Source: Paragordius varius
Lineage: Eukaryota > Nematomorpha
DNA: 64,000 nucleotides
NCBI GenBank assembly: GCA_964247055.1
Contig: OZ176059.1
Coordinates: forward strand, 682,001-746,000
Direction of reading: 5' to 3'
Below the pieces are notes generated by a model. That model saw only the letters and a program-made list of their open reading frames with translations, did no database searches and was not told the origin of the DNA. Positions 50,024 to 60,263 of this stretch are shown piece by piece. Within the stretch, counting starts at the first letter, position 1; every line of letters starts with the position of its first letter. The position numbers were made by a program, and so were the translations under genes.

Positions 50024-53000
50024 TGTGTTATCTATGTTAATTAAATCTGTAATTTAACTTGTTATACAAATAGTAATAAGCCCCTCTAAAACTTTGCAAA
50101 GCCCATTAAAATATATTAATTTAAATAAATAATAAACCGTTAAAATCCATATACATACAGTAAAAATTAAAATTATAGGGGCAAAACATAAAAATATAAA
50201 GACAAATATTTTTTTAAAAAACACAAGTATACTTTTTCAATCTTAAACTTTTATAATATAAATCATAGTTTATAAATGAAAAAAATAAAATAGAGATGTA
50301 TATAGGTAACGCAATCAATTATATCGTTTAAAATTGTAAATAAATAATTTATATGGCAAAAATTTAGATTCAAAAAAATATGGTTATCTTTTAGTAAAAA
50401 AAAACATTTGTCTTTATATTTTTACACATTTTACCCATATAATCTCAATTATTACTGTATCAAAAAGATTTCAATTAATTTCAAAAATAATGGTATAAAA
50501 ATACCCTCCTTGGTATCATCCCCCGGTTCTACCACATACTTATCGCTCAGGGCATCTAACGTCGTTTGACTTATATGTACACGCCCAGGTTTACCCGTCG
50601 ATTCAAGCTTATTGGCAAGCGTGACATCGTTGGACCAAACGTCAAATTTAAACCGACGCGTTCCAACTACGCCACACAACACGGTGCCCGTGTGAATACC
50701 CACGCGCATATTAACGCTTTGATTATTGTCACGATCAAATTCTTTGATGGCACGAATCATACTAAGTCCCATACGGACACAACATATGGCATGATCGGCC
50801 CGGGGTTCCGGGCAACCCGAAACACAGTAATAGCAATCACCCAACGTAGCTATCTTCTCACATCCACATGCCTCACACAACTTATCGAATCGGCCAAACA
50901 GGTCATTGAGCAGGGCCACAAGCGTAGCAGCTGATTTATTACTACTCATTTGGGTGAAACCGACTATATCAGCAAACAGGATACTAACATTCGTGATTTT
51001 GTTCATTTTGAAGGGGCGAAACACAACGGGTGGTCTATTATTATTATTGTTACTGGTGACGCCTGCCCCAAAACCAGCTGATGATGTACCCGTTAAAGCG
51101 GATGACCCGACGACCCCAAACCCGCTCATAAACATGAAATCATCACCTGTACTGGCCGCTGGTGGCGGTGAACCGATTAGCGGTGATTGAGCTGGTTCAT
51201 CTTGCTGTTGGTGTGACGACGTTGTTGATGAATCATTCGAGGAAGATAGGGAATAATTATGATGGTGACAATGATGATGGTGGTGATGATGATGGCCATA
51301 TTCTTGGGATTTACTTGTATTAGCATTAGGGTTTAACGGATGCGAAGAATCGGTATGGTCTAAATAATAATAGTATATAAAATATAAAAAACGATATAAA
51401 AACAGCCATTATATATGGTTATGAATGGGTCTTTAAAATGTTTGCAAAACAGGGATTTAACAAATATGTATGATCAAGTGTAAATTTTTTTGTCTTCAAA
51501 TTATAATACATGGAAATAATTTAATCAAGAAAAAGCATTAAAATCTTAATTTCTATTAATTTTAACAAAATACATTTCCAAGACACATATAACTAATGAA
51601 TTGACTAGTTATTGTAAAGTATGTAAAATATGAGTAATACATTGCTAGAAAGTTATTAATTAGTGCCGAATAGAATACAAAGAGCAGTATTATTGGTATA
51701 TAGTTATTTTTTCACTTTTTACTAATATTAGCCAATTAAACTGCCTTTTGTTTCCTTATTTTGGCAATAATTAATAACTTTCTGGCAATGTATAATAACT
51801 CACTGTATTCACAGACCCATATAACTAATGAATTGGCTATTTATTGTAAATGTATGAGTAAGGATACATAACTAGTTTTATTTTTTAATTTAACATTGCT
51901 ATATAGCATTTATAGATAGGAAAGAGCAAACTATATTACGTATGAGTAAGTATACATTGCTAGAAAGTTATTAATTATTGCCAAATAGCATATAAAACAA
52001 AGGGATTTATTATTGGCTTATAGTTATTTTTTTCACTTTTTATTATTATTAGCCAATAATAATTCTCTTTGCTGCTGCATATGCTATTTGGCAACAAATA
52101 AATTTTTCTGGCAATATATACTTACTCAAACTGTATGGATAGGTAAAAAATAAAATTGATATAGTAAATTACATCACGGTTTAAATACTTAAATTTGATA
52201 AAGAAATATATATTCATATATACAGGATGAGTAAGTATACGTTGCTAGAAAGTTATTAATTATTGCCATAGCATATGCAGCTTTTTAATACAAAATACCA
52301 TGCAATAAACTCTTATATATTTTATATATCCATATTAAAGTATGTTCAATGGGTAAATCTTTTGACATCATCTATATATGTTCACAAATATTATTATATT
52401 GTTTTTACATTCCCCGAGACGATTTGATTAAACCAATGCGTAATGTAATAATAATAATTTTAATATAGTTATGAATAAAATGTTCCTTAAATACAAAAGT
52501 TAGCTGTTTCTTTCCATGAAAAAAAGGGACATATTTTAGTATCAGAAAAGAATATGTAACATTGTGATATACCATTTTTCAAACAAAAGCAACTTTTTTC
52601 AAATAACGCAACATTTACAAGCAAATGCCACAATTTTTTAAAACAAACGCAACTTTAACTCCGTTTAGATGAAAAATGTTGCGTTTGATCGAAATTTGGC
52701 TTTTGATTCAAAAATGGTATACTTTTAAATTCGATATATATACCTTGTAGGTGTGGTGAGTTGGGTATTTCCTTATCCCCATTCAATTCTTTACATTTAT
52801 TATTATGCTTATGCCTATTATGTCTTCGACTATTACAATCACTAGTATGTGAATGCGAATGCGAATGCTTGTGTTTATGATGTCCTCCTTTCCCTTGTTG
52901 CCTTCGTTTCAATGCTTCATCAGCTGTTCTCACAACAGATGGTAACGGCCCATCATTAAAAAGTGCCCCGACCCCAACAGCTGTTAGGGGTCGTCGGGTA

Positions 53001-56000
53001 TTGTTGTGGGCTGTTTTCCGCCCCAAATTGGCCGCTAGTATACGGTGCTGTTGTTGCTGTAAGTGATGATGCCACAATGGGAAATTGGATGATTTCCGTC
53101 TCCGGCGAGAGGACATTTCCTCTTCATTACTTGGTTGCATGAGTTCATCTAAACATATATATATATAACATTGAACAAAACAGAAATTTATACCTGGATT
53201 AATGTGTGGAAATAATGTATACCATTTACACCTCTACCACAAATTAACGCTTAAACAATTTGAAATCACCCTTAACAAATTCGAATTCACCCTTAAACAA
53301 TTCGAATTTACCCTTAAACAATTCAAATTGATCCTAAAATATTATGTGTTCTCGAGCTATACAAAACAGAAATTTATACCTAGATTAATGTGTGGAAATT
53401 ATATATACCATAACACCTACCCCAAATTAACCTTTAAACAATTTAGATTCACCGTTAAACAAATTCGAATTCACCCTTAAACAATTCGAATTTACCCTTA
53501 AACAATACATCCTAAAATATTATGTGTTCTCGAGCTATACAAAACAGAAATTTATACCTGGATTAATGTGGAAATGATATATACCATTTACTCCTACCCC
53601 AAATTAACGCTTAAACAATTTGAATTCACCCTTAATTCGAATTTACCCTTAAACAATTCGAATTTACCCTAAATATGTGTCCTCGAGCTTATATAACTCT
53701 TAACATAACAATAAACAAAACAGAGATTATACATGATCAATGAAAAAATATGTACCATTTACACATCTCAAATTCACCCTTAAAAAATTTGAAATCACCC
53801 TTAAAAAATTCATATTCACCCTTAAACAATTTCACCTTTAAACAATTCAAATTAACCCTTAATAAATTCACAGTTAAACAATTCGAAGTCATCCTAAATT
53901 ATGTGTTTTCAAGCTAATATAACTCATCATTATTATGAATTATTTTTTTATGGCATAGCATATTATTTTTTCAGTATAGTTAATTTTAAATGAAATTTTA
54001 TTTTTTTGAAAATATAAAAAAATATAGGTTATTTTTTATATTCCAAAACACATAATTTATTTTAGGGTGAATTTAAACGAGGGTGAGTTTCAAATGTTCA
54101 AGGGTAAATTTGAGGTGTAAATGGTATAGTATAGTTAAAGAGTCACTCTACTTTTATAAGGATCAAATATAATGATATAAAGTTTTAAACTTATTCCTGT
54201 AAATTATAACAGTTATTTTTTGTGTTTTAATCGGGGCTTCGAACCGGATCGAAAAAAGTAAAACTGGAACCGGTTTCTGTTAAAATCTCAAAATCGGGTT
54301 TAATTTTATTTGTGATAAAAAAAGGTGAAAAAATCATAACTGAGTAAAGTAAAAATTGAAACTATGCAATTAAATATGTAAAAATTCATATGATTGTGTG
54401 CATCCGTTGTAATCTAAGTAAAAAGTATTTTAAACATATAACTAAGCTTGTGCGAAAGAAACGATTTAACATTTAGACACCTAGTATCTTGTAACCCTTA
54501 AAGCAATGAGTGGTTCCCAACAAGGGAGCAGCGCAAAGAATTTGGAGAATTCAATTAAAAAATAAAACTAGAAACCAATTAAAGGATTTCAGGTGCAAAT
54601 TATCAAGATTTGTCACCGATATGGAAAAAATTCACTTCCATAATTGCAAATAAAAGGATCTCATTGATTGGATTTTTTATAATATTATAATAAATTTCAC
54701 ATTTTTTACTTGGATTTTTTTGAGAGGGGGCCGCCGCGCAAGAATTTTAATTATCAATTTAGTGGGGTGTGAACAAAAAAAGGTTGGAAACTACTGCCTT
54801 AAGGCCTTAATGCACTAGTATCATAAATGCTATTAAAAACAGTCTTTGTGATCATACATTTAGCTGGTATTCAAACTATGTTAAAAATATCATACATATT
54901 ATGGAATCAATAATAAAACCTTAAAGCAAACTTATTTAGTAACAAATATAAAACCATACAAATATTTCTTTTTGTATAAAAAAAACTTTAATTTTATTTT
55001 TAGTAACTAACAGATAGGATCCGTTGTTGTAGTATATAATAATAGTAGATATGACAAACGTGTCATAAAGAATTAAGAATGGAATTACATCCAACAACAT
55101 AGATATATATATAATAATACGTACGAATAAATATGGCTATATTACATAAAAAATTTTTTTCTGTAATATAGGTTATTTTATTGATTTCTTATATAATAAT
55201 ATATTATATACTTATAGAGAAAAATTATAAATGATTTTCACTCCAAATATAAGAAATAATCGAAAAATTAGGCTTTAAATATCAAAAAAGAGAAAGGTGT
55301 AAAAATAATTAATTATGATATAAAATTTTAGCACTTCATTATCCGTTTTTGCACCATTTTATCTTATTAAGCCAAAATTAACACCAAAATAACGGATGGC
55401 ATATTGATATAAACAGATTCATTGAATGTGCTTATGTCGATAATAATAATAATAATAATAATACCATTTTGAACTTATTTTATAGTATTCGTCTGGTTAA
55501 AATTATTTTTTAACGTTTTATACCTACCCACTACAGTGTGAAATAAACAACCATTAAAATGCATACTGTAATTCTATTACATATAAACACTTAAAAATTG
55601 CTCAGTCGTTGTATAATACCAATAAGTTTGTAATAAAATGATTTGTGCATGCTAATAATTTAATGCTATTACCTGCAACAGAGGGCGGCATCACTGAATG
55701 AATAATCTTTTCTTTGAGTTTGCGCTCAAGTTCCAAACTCTTTTTAGCTATGAGCGATTGACCAATCTGCCAAAATGTGCTGTGTAGCCGGACTTGACGC
55801 ATCAAGAAAATGTGTAAACCAAGGATATGGAGACAAAAATGGAGTATGAGCTCAAACCCAATCAATTTTATAATGTTTAACCGGTTTTCATTCTACCAAA
55901 TATGGTATAAATTATAATAATATTTCTGAGTTGTAGTGTAAACATATAAAAAATTTTTTATACAAGTATTTGCAAAGAGGACAAAACAATGATTAAATTG

Positions 56001-57888
56001 GCTTATATACTACAGCAAAAGAGTCTTCATATCATTGGTTAAATAGTTGATTAGTTGGTGCTTAAAGAAAGAAATGTATGAATTGTGCAATAAAAGGATA
56101 CATCTTGAAAACAAACTCGCTAAGCACCGATAAAATGACTTTTTTCAACCAATAAAGGAAGCTCTTTACTGTATTTATTGACAATGAAAAACGTATGTTC
56201 CATTACATTTATTAATAATAATATGACTTCAAAAGATTTATATCTATAATACAATAAACATTAATGATGGTCAATTCACGTTATTTATGGTCAATAGGTG
56301 ATAGAGTAACGTATGATATAAAACATATTTCATCCATAGTTACATAAAATTTAATGATGTAAGATGGCAAAAAGATGTAATTTTAACCATTTATCCTTTT
56401 TTACCATATGTTTATGTATTGCCAATCGGCCAAAAATAATATGAATTGACCGACATGAATGTACATACTGTAAATAAAAATAAAATGTTTTACCAAGGCC
56501 CAAAGATGAATCCTATCCAGATGGGCTAATCGAACGGCCGACAAAGTTATAAATATGATACTGTATGATAGCGCAAGCCCTGCCGTAAATAACATTGGTG
56601 CATTGGTAAATGTGTATAACAAGACTATGACCTGTAACGAGGTGGCAAAATTTGCGAAATAACTTAGCGTAGCATCACTCCCGATTAACCGTTGATCGGT
56701 TGGCATAACGGGAACTGGACTAAGGATATAACCACCCCTAGGCCGTGAAAATGTAAAGAGACTGAGTACGCATATGGTTATGCTCCAAAACATGGAAAGC
56801 GTACCGTAATGACGATCAAAGACACGCGTAAACGTGGCAAAGAAGGAAGCAAATGCCAAAGCAAGCAAAAGGGATGAACCAATCAAAATTTGGATCCAAC
56901 GATTAGCATAGGCTACTGAACCCATGTAAGCACTCCATGTGGCAATGGATAAACTTACAAAGCATAGGGCTATACGGAATTGACGCTTAACCAATGGTAT
57001 GGAAGTTTTTTTGAGTTGCGTTTCAAGTATGTCCGAATCAAATCGCGGGTTCCACCAAGTCGGTGCGGCCCGTTCAAACAGTTGTGGAAGACGTGTCTGA
57101 CAACAGGGTTTGTTATGCCGCAACGATTTATGTGCCCGTTTATGCTTTTGATAATAATAATTGTCTGATACCTTTTTAAATTCGCCATTTTGAAGCAGAC
57201 GATTATGGCTTTTGTAATCAAAGGAGGAGGAAGAATTAATTTTGCTATAATCTTGGTTTAAGTTATGGTCAATTTTATTTCCAATCGTATTAGTTGTTGC
57301 AACCAAAGGCATTTTTAGTTCCTGTTCTATGGCATCCCTTGTTAATGGAGCTTTCTCATTCCTTTTTTCGGAAGAATAGGTAAAGGTTGAAGCTTTGTGA
57401 ACGGTCGGTAACGAATGTTGAGATTGCAAAGGTATATACTTATGTTTATCGCTAAAATTACGAGATTTTTTGGACTTACCCAAGGGCGATGATCGCCAAC
57501 GAAACCATTTAGCAGCCCAGGAACGGTTGTTACTATCTTCAAATCGTGCCGTTTTCTTTAGCACAGAATAATTTTCATTGCCACCAGGTGATTTTGGTGT
57601 CACGGGAGGTAACATATTATTGTCATTAAAAGATATACCTTTTTCATTTGATCTAGCGATAGGAGTAGAAGTAAGCCCACCATCTAGACTGGGAAGAAGG
57701 GTGTTTGCAAAAGATTTTGGGGCCGTAATAGTTGTCGTCGTATTATACGGTTTTTTATCATGTTCATCGCCCAAATGAACTATAGTATCCATAGCAGGCT
57801 GTTGGGCAATGTTTGTTGTTACATTAGTTGTTGAAATTGACATATTAGTGGTTGGTATTTTATTATCGGTGTTGTTAATGTTTGACAT
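34949..57888 (-). CDS. ADCY9: Membrane adenylyl cyclase, type 9 class (ADCY9 / C. elegans ACY-1 type)
   Basis: Makes cAMP from ATP at the membrane under G-protein control. Complete, 2464 residues. Exons from 5' to 3': 57888-56494, 55892-55673, 53148-52744, 51359-50505, 49453-49346, 47366-46960, 45593-45462, 44628-44391, 43886-43771, 41977-41541, 41142-40897, 40531-40268, 39903-38393, 37974-37120, 36352-36264, 35065-34949. All GT/AG; total 7395 bases, divisible by three. An in-frame TGA two codons before the ATG supports the start. Order: polar N-tail, six TM, helical linker, C1a, long C1b, six TM, helical linker, C2a. The match to AC9 is specific: [16 protein letters not shown] in the N-tail, [13 protein letters not shown] and YFSNPPIN in C1b. 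Both catalytic halves keep their key residues. Human AC9 is 1353 residues; the excess here is Asn, Ser, His and Gln-rich insertions. The protein stops right after C2a. Confidence 0.95.
35189..35324. mobile_element. MITE family H
   Basis: TTTTTCAACCAAACGCGAGA on the left, GTTGCATTTGTCTGAAAAAT on the right, with ACGCAACATT inside. Confidence 0.45.
35490..35714. mobile_element. MITE family B
   Basis: Left CAGTTTATAATTCAAATTCA, right GAGGTGTAAATGGTATA. In the last cyclase intron. Confidence 0.55.
35891..36188. mobile_element. MITE family B
   Basis: Left ATAAACCAATTACAGTTCAA, right TTTGAATTGTAAATGGTATA. It ends 76 bp before cyclase exon 15. Confidence 0.6.
36383..36679. mobile_element. MITE family A
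   Basis: Arms carry CGGACAAAACGG and its invert CGCTTTGTCCGTATAATT, ending ACTGTA. In the last-but-two cyclase intron. Confidence 0.65.
37900..39903 (-). other. Second TM bundle of the cyclase (exon 13 and start of 14)
   Basis: Exon 13 starts with about 105 Ser-rich residues ([18 protein letters not shown]), then TM7 [19 protein letters not shown] and TM8 [19 protein letters not shown] cytoplasmic-type insertion of about 90 residues follows, then TM9 [21 protein letters not shown]10 [19 protein letters not shown]11 [18 protein letters not shown]. The long outer loop before TM12 has sequons NHT, NLT, NHS, NSS and an NYT that spans the splice. TM12 ([15 protein letters not shown]) is in exon 14. 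Confidence 0.85.
40582..40828. mobile_element. MITE family B
   Basis: Left ATATACCATTTAAACTTCAA, right TTTAAATTGTAAATGGTA. Confidence 0.65.
42121..43108. mobile_element. 988-bp DNA element with GGGTGGGGTGATAAAAA inverted ends
   Basis: Ends are exact inverts over 17 bases, with ATA on both outer sides. Short CAAGT/ACTTG units repeat inside each end, and TGATAAAA or its invert recurs several times in the subterminal 130 bases. The middle has no coding sequence. It sits in the intron between cyclase exons 9 and 10. Superfamily not assigned. Confidence 0.75.
43640..43748. mobile_element. MITE family H
   Basis: TTTTTTTCAAACACTTTTTC on the left, GTTGCGCTTGGTTGAAAAAT then GGCATAC on the right. Lies beside cyclase exon 9. 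Confidence 0.5.
45650..45945. mobile_element. MITE family B
   Basis: Left ATATACCATTTACAGCTCAA, right GTGTTTAAATGGTATA. A family D copy follows with no gap. Confidence 0.65.
45949..46133. mobile_element. MITE family D
   Basis: Left GATGCATTTTAATGGTTGCT, right GCAACCATTAAAATGCATAC ending TGTA. About 185 bp. Confidence 0.65.
46351..46522. mobile_element. MITE family C
   Basis: Left ACAGTATGAGTAAGTATACA, right AACTTACTCATACTGTA. Inverted arms with TTATTAATTATTGCCAAATA. Confidence 0.65.
46661..46868. mobile_element. MITE family E
   Basis: Left ACAGTCATGTATATGTAGAA then TTGACAGA; right TCTGACAATTCTACACATAC ending ATGACTGTAA. About 208 bp. Confidence 0.7.
47397..47588. mobile_element. MITE family A, short copy
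   Basis: Left ATTAAAAATTGAAATTATAC, right TTTTTGTCCGTATAATTT. A family B copy begins right after it. Confidence 0.6.
47591..47893. mobile_element. MITE family B
   Basis: Left TATACCATTTACAAATTAAA, right GAACTGTAAATGGTATA. Confidence 0.7.
48061..48190. other. GC-rich island of unknown nature in a cyclase intron
   Basis: About 130 bases with far more G and C than the intron around it, including GCCTCCCTGCCCAGGGCTGA and CTCACACGGGGTGTAAGAGT. No ORF, tRNA fold or snoRNA box pair was found. It may be a fragment of a mobile element or an RNA gene. Confidence 0.35.
48751..49020. mobile_element. MITE family B, right tip lost
   Basis: Left TATACCATTTATTTACACCT with CACCC repeats; right inner arm TTTATTTTCAGTGTAAATTT only. 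Confidence 0.5.
49045..49320. mobile_element. MITE family A
   Basis: Left ACAGTAAAATTTGAAATTAT, right TTTGTCCGTTGTAAAATTTC. Lies just 3' of cyclase exon 5. Confidence 0.7.
49500..49697. mobile_element. MITE family B, left end lost
   Basis: Has the family middle and right end TTTGAAATGTAAATGGTATA. A family D copy follows directly. Confidence 0.5.
49700..49830. mobile_element. MITE family D
   Basis: Left ACAGTATGCATTAAAATGGT, right ACTATTAAAATGCATACT; shorter than the copy at 45949. Confidence 0.6.
49984..50028. repeat. Compound (AT)n(AG)n(TG)n microsatellite
   Basis: AT units change to AG and then to TG without a break, in the intron between cyclase exons 4 and 5. Confidence 0.8.
50157..50459. 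mobile_element. MITE family A
   Basis: Left ACAGTAAAAATTAAAATTAT, right ends ATTACTGTA. Lies 45 bp from the donor of cyclase exon 4. Confidence 0.7.
51616..51807. mobile_element. MITE family C
   Basis: Left ATGAGTAATACATTGCTAGA, right TATAATAACTCACTGTA, with TTAATAACTTTCTGGCAATG. Confidence 0.6.
51936..52135. mobile_element. MITE family C
   Basis: Left ACGTATGAGTAAGTATACAT, right TATACTTACTCAAACTGTA. Confidence 0.65.
52221..52285. mobile_element. MITE family C, left arm only
   Basis: ACAGGATGAGTAAGTATACG followed by TTGCTAGAAAGTTATTAATT; no right arm. Confidence 0.5.
52568..52721. mobile_element. MITE family H
   Basis: Left ATACCATTTTTCAAACAAAA, right GATTCAAAAATGGTATA. The clearest copy; it lies 22 bp from cyclase exon 3. 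Confidence 0.65.
53177..53750. repeat. Tandem array grown from family B arms
   Basis: AAAACAGAAATTTATACC recurs at 53177, 53363 and 53541, with a diverged start at 53717, giving a period of 176-186 bp. Each unit holds a TATACCATTT-type start, several AAACAATTCGAATTTACCCT-like subunits and TTATGTGTTCTCGAGCTATA. It lies just upstream of cyclase exon 3 (in cyclase sense), within the intron. Confidence 0.75.
53752..54127. mobile_element. MITE family B with extra CACCC subunits
   Basis: Left TACCATTTACACATCTCAAA, right GAGGTGTAAATGGTATA, with a longer run of TTCACCCTTAAA-type subunits in the left arm. It abuts the tandem array. Confidence 0.65.
54504..54796. mobile_element. hAT-type element, second family
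   Basis: 293 bp in the intron between cyclase exons 2 and 3. It starts CAATGAGTGGTTCCCAAC and ends GTTGGAAACTACTG, inverted to one another. Flanks are CCTTAAAG and CCTTAAGG, an 8-bp duplication with one mismatch. Confidence 0.65.
55439..55463. repeat. (ATA)n microsatellite
   Basis: About eight AAT/ATA units in the intron between cyclase exons 2 and 3. Confidence 0.8.
55530..55570. mobile_element. MITE family D, right arm only
   Basis: AGTGTGAAATAAACAACCAT then TAAAATGCATACTGTA, matching the right arms at 46133. Confidence 0.5.
55673..57888 (-). other. Cyclase N-tail and first TM bundle (exons 1-2)
   Basis: Residues 1 to about 290 are polar and low in complexity, with [22 protein letters not shown] basic patches. 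[16 protein letters not shown] then marks the AC9-class pre-TM segment. Hydrophobic runs follow: [75 protein letters not shown], and across the splice [18 protein letters not shown]. Exon 2 ends in the signalling helix [20 protein letters not shown]. Confidence 0.88.
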
Positions 57889-58382
57889 TTGTCACCCGTA
57901 TTCGTCGTTTAATTATATATCGTGTTTGACCCAAAATAATTTATTGTGAACGACATTTGAATATTCCTGTTTAAAAATCATGATAAAAGATTTAAAATTG
58001 AGTGGATAAATGTTAAAAGTATGGATTCACAAAGTAGATGATAGTTTTATGACCGTTTCTAATCTACAAGCAATTTTATAATGTAAATAAAAGATAAATT
58101 TATCTATATGTTAAAACAATTTATATTTCAAAATCAATAAAATGATACAACAATAAAATCCATTTCAGAAGAAAATATTTATTGAAATACATAATCAAAT
58201 ATATATGTTAATTAAAAGAAAATAATTTATTCGGACACATATAGAAACCATATAATCAGACAGCACATATGAGATAAAAATATGTTATAAGTTTGTTTGT
58301 TTAAACGTTCAAGTCCACAAATTCAGTTATCAAGTATATAGCAATAATATATATGAGTACAAATATTATTGTTTGTCTCATA

Positions 58383-58511
58383 TACAGTAGCGTATGGTAA
58401 AAAACAACAAATGGATGCGATTAAACCATTGATTCCAAAATTATTTTAACTATTATAAATTATACATATTAAATTATGAACAAACTCTTTTTGATACCAT
58501 ACGTTACTGTA
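58383..58511. mobile_element. MITE family F
   Basis: Left TACAGTAGCGTATGGTA, right TACCATACGTTACTGTA; 129 bp with an AT-rich middle. Confidence 0.65.
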
Positions 58512-58835
58512 TGGTATGGATATTAAACGAGTCAAGAAGAAAAAAATAGAAGCAACTTGGTCATTTTCTCGTAACAAAAATATAAAAAAAAATTTACTAT
58601 TTGCAAAAAAAAGTGGTTAAAAATAAAAAAAGAGGCGAAAAAAATATGTGTGCACAACTAAAAAGGGGATATATGTGGGAGAATAAAGTAAGCAAAACTT
58701 AGAGAAAACGCTTGTTTTTGCCGCAATTGTCAAATGTACAGTAACGAAGAGGTATTACATTAGCCATTTTAGTATATATTAATTGGTTAAAAGGAGGGGA
58801 TTTATCATACATGTCTGTTGGTATGGATTTTATAA

Positions 58836-58930
58836 TAAGTATGAGTAAGCCTACATTGCTAGAAAGTTATTAATGATTGCCAAATAGCATATACAAAGGG
58901 CATATTTTTGGCTTATAGTTATGTTGCCTA
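58836..58930. mobile_element. MITE family C, partial
   Basis: AAGTATGAGTAAGCCTACAT then TTGCTAGAAAGTTATTAATG; the right arm is not clear. Confidence 0.45.
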
Positions 58931-59432
58931 TTCAATTAAAATTGTTGAGAAAAAAATACGGTGATGCCTGTTCACAATGACATATCATGTTAGCAATCAT
59001 TTCAAAGCAAATAAAAATGGAAAAATCTAATATCAACAGACATGTAAATTAGCCATTATTTAAAAAGGCCAAATGGCCAATAATATTTCTCGATACTGTA
59101 TATATAAACCAACCAATGAATAAATTTACATAAATGTCGTAAATTAGTGGTTTTTATAATCATGGTCCTCATTACATTTTGGGGTATATTTGCCCCCCTC
59201 GGTCAATTTCAAATTCAATTGCCTTAAAGTAAAAATATCCTCATATGAAACTATTTTCCGCCAAACATTGTTAAGAAATTTTTTTGTGAAACAAACTGGC
59301 AAATAAAAATTTCTATGGTTATTATTGTAAAGACTAATGTTTTAGACAACACAATACAATTATAATATTTGTTTTCAAATCAGCCGTTTGTTTCAATTAG
59401 ATTTAAGAGCTTTCTATATATACACTCTAGGA

Positions 59433-59708
59433 CAGGGACTGTCCAACACAAATGGCTTTGCGGGCCGTGTTTGGAAAATATATGGGTATTCAAAAATATT
59501 TTTTTTAGACCTTAGACCATAGATAGACTGTAAAAACAACAACTATTTAAACAGTTATTGCTAGTTCATTGCCGCCAAAATTCAGAGATTATCACAGAAA
59601 ATTTGTTTAGGAAATAATTTTTCTTAGTTTTCGTAAAATTTTGTATTTGAAATTTCTTGCCGGGGGGACCGCAGAATTATTTTGAAGGGCAGCGTATTAA
59701 ATACCCTG
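59433..59708. mobile_element. hAT-type non-autonomous element
   Basis: 276 bp, starting CAGGGACTGTCCAAC with GGCTTTGCGGGCCG near the start, ending in ACCCTG. Same family as 4342 and 59815. No clear target duplication. Confidence 0.65.
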
Positions 59709-59814
59709 ACTATTGAAAATAAAAAAATTTTTTAACTATTTATAATATAAAAGTGTGTATTTGAAAATTATATTATTAACAAAAACAGTAAGCTCCAGGA
59801 AAAAGACTCTAAAT

Positions 59815-60115
59815 TAGGGTTGTCCCACACATAAATGGCTTCACCACCACCGCAAATTTAAAAAAAAAACGGCGGGCCGTTTGAAATATCAAAAATAAAT
59901 ATTTTTAGTTGATTTTAAACCAGGAGTATAAAAGGCAAACACTACACAACAATTTTAGTAAGTGCCAATCGGTATGTATGACATATTAAGAAAATTTTTT
60001 GTAGAAATATCAATTGTAGTAAGATTTTGTGAGCATATATTTGCAAATTATAGGCTTATTTCCAATTTTTTGCGGGCCCAACATAAAGTTGGAGGGCGGC
60101 GTGTTGAACACCCTG
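59815..60115. mobile_element. hAT-type non-autonomous element
   Basis: 301 bp, starting TAGGGTTGTCCCACAC and ending GTTGAACACCCTG, flanked by a perfect 8-bp duplication CTCTAAAT (59807-59814, 60116-60123). Inner sequence has GCGGGCC near both ends. Confidence 0.8.
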
Positions 60116-60263
60116 CTCTAAATGTATAATATCGATCAAAAGTGAAAAAAATAATATAAAATACATTTAATAATATTTTAAATTTTGGTAACTTGTAAAA
60201 AAATGGTAATCAAATATTTTCTGTCAAATTATTCAAATGCATATATTATTGATATTTTGCATT

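Larger units (their letters stand above)
50505..53148 (-). other. His-rich linker and C1a catalytic domain (exons 3-4)
   Basis: Exon 3 and the first third of exon 4 are an insertion of about 230 residues between the signalling helix (ADELM) and FRPFKM. It holds [13 protein letters not shown] and an eight-His run followed by CHHH. C1a follows: [19 protein letters not shown] with the first metal Asp, [19 protein letters not shown] with the second, [15 protein letters not shown], and [17 protein letters not shown]. The pattern is that of a metal-binding class III cyclase half. Confidence 0.9.

Noticed and set aside
53177-53750. Regular repeats that might be read as a CRISPR array
   Set aside because: Repeats are about 180 bp, contain MITE arms and lie in an animal intron. 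There are no unique spacers between short fixed repeats.
54230-54300. tRNA-like GCTTCGAACCGG stretch
   Set aside because: No acceptor stem or anticodon arm could be folded around it.
56401-56493. Reading on past the donor of cyclase exon 1
   Set aside because: The GTAAAA donor at 56494 joins in phase to exon 2, which gives the expected last TM helix and signalling helix. The read-through peptide has neither.
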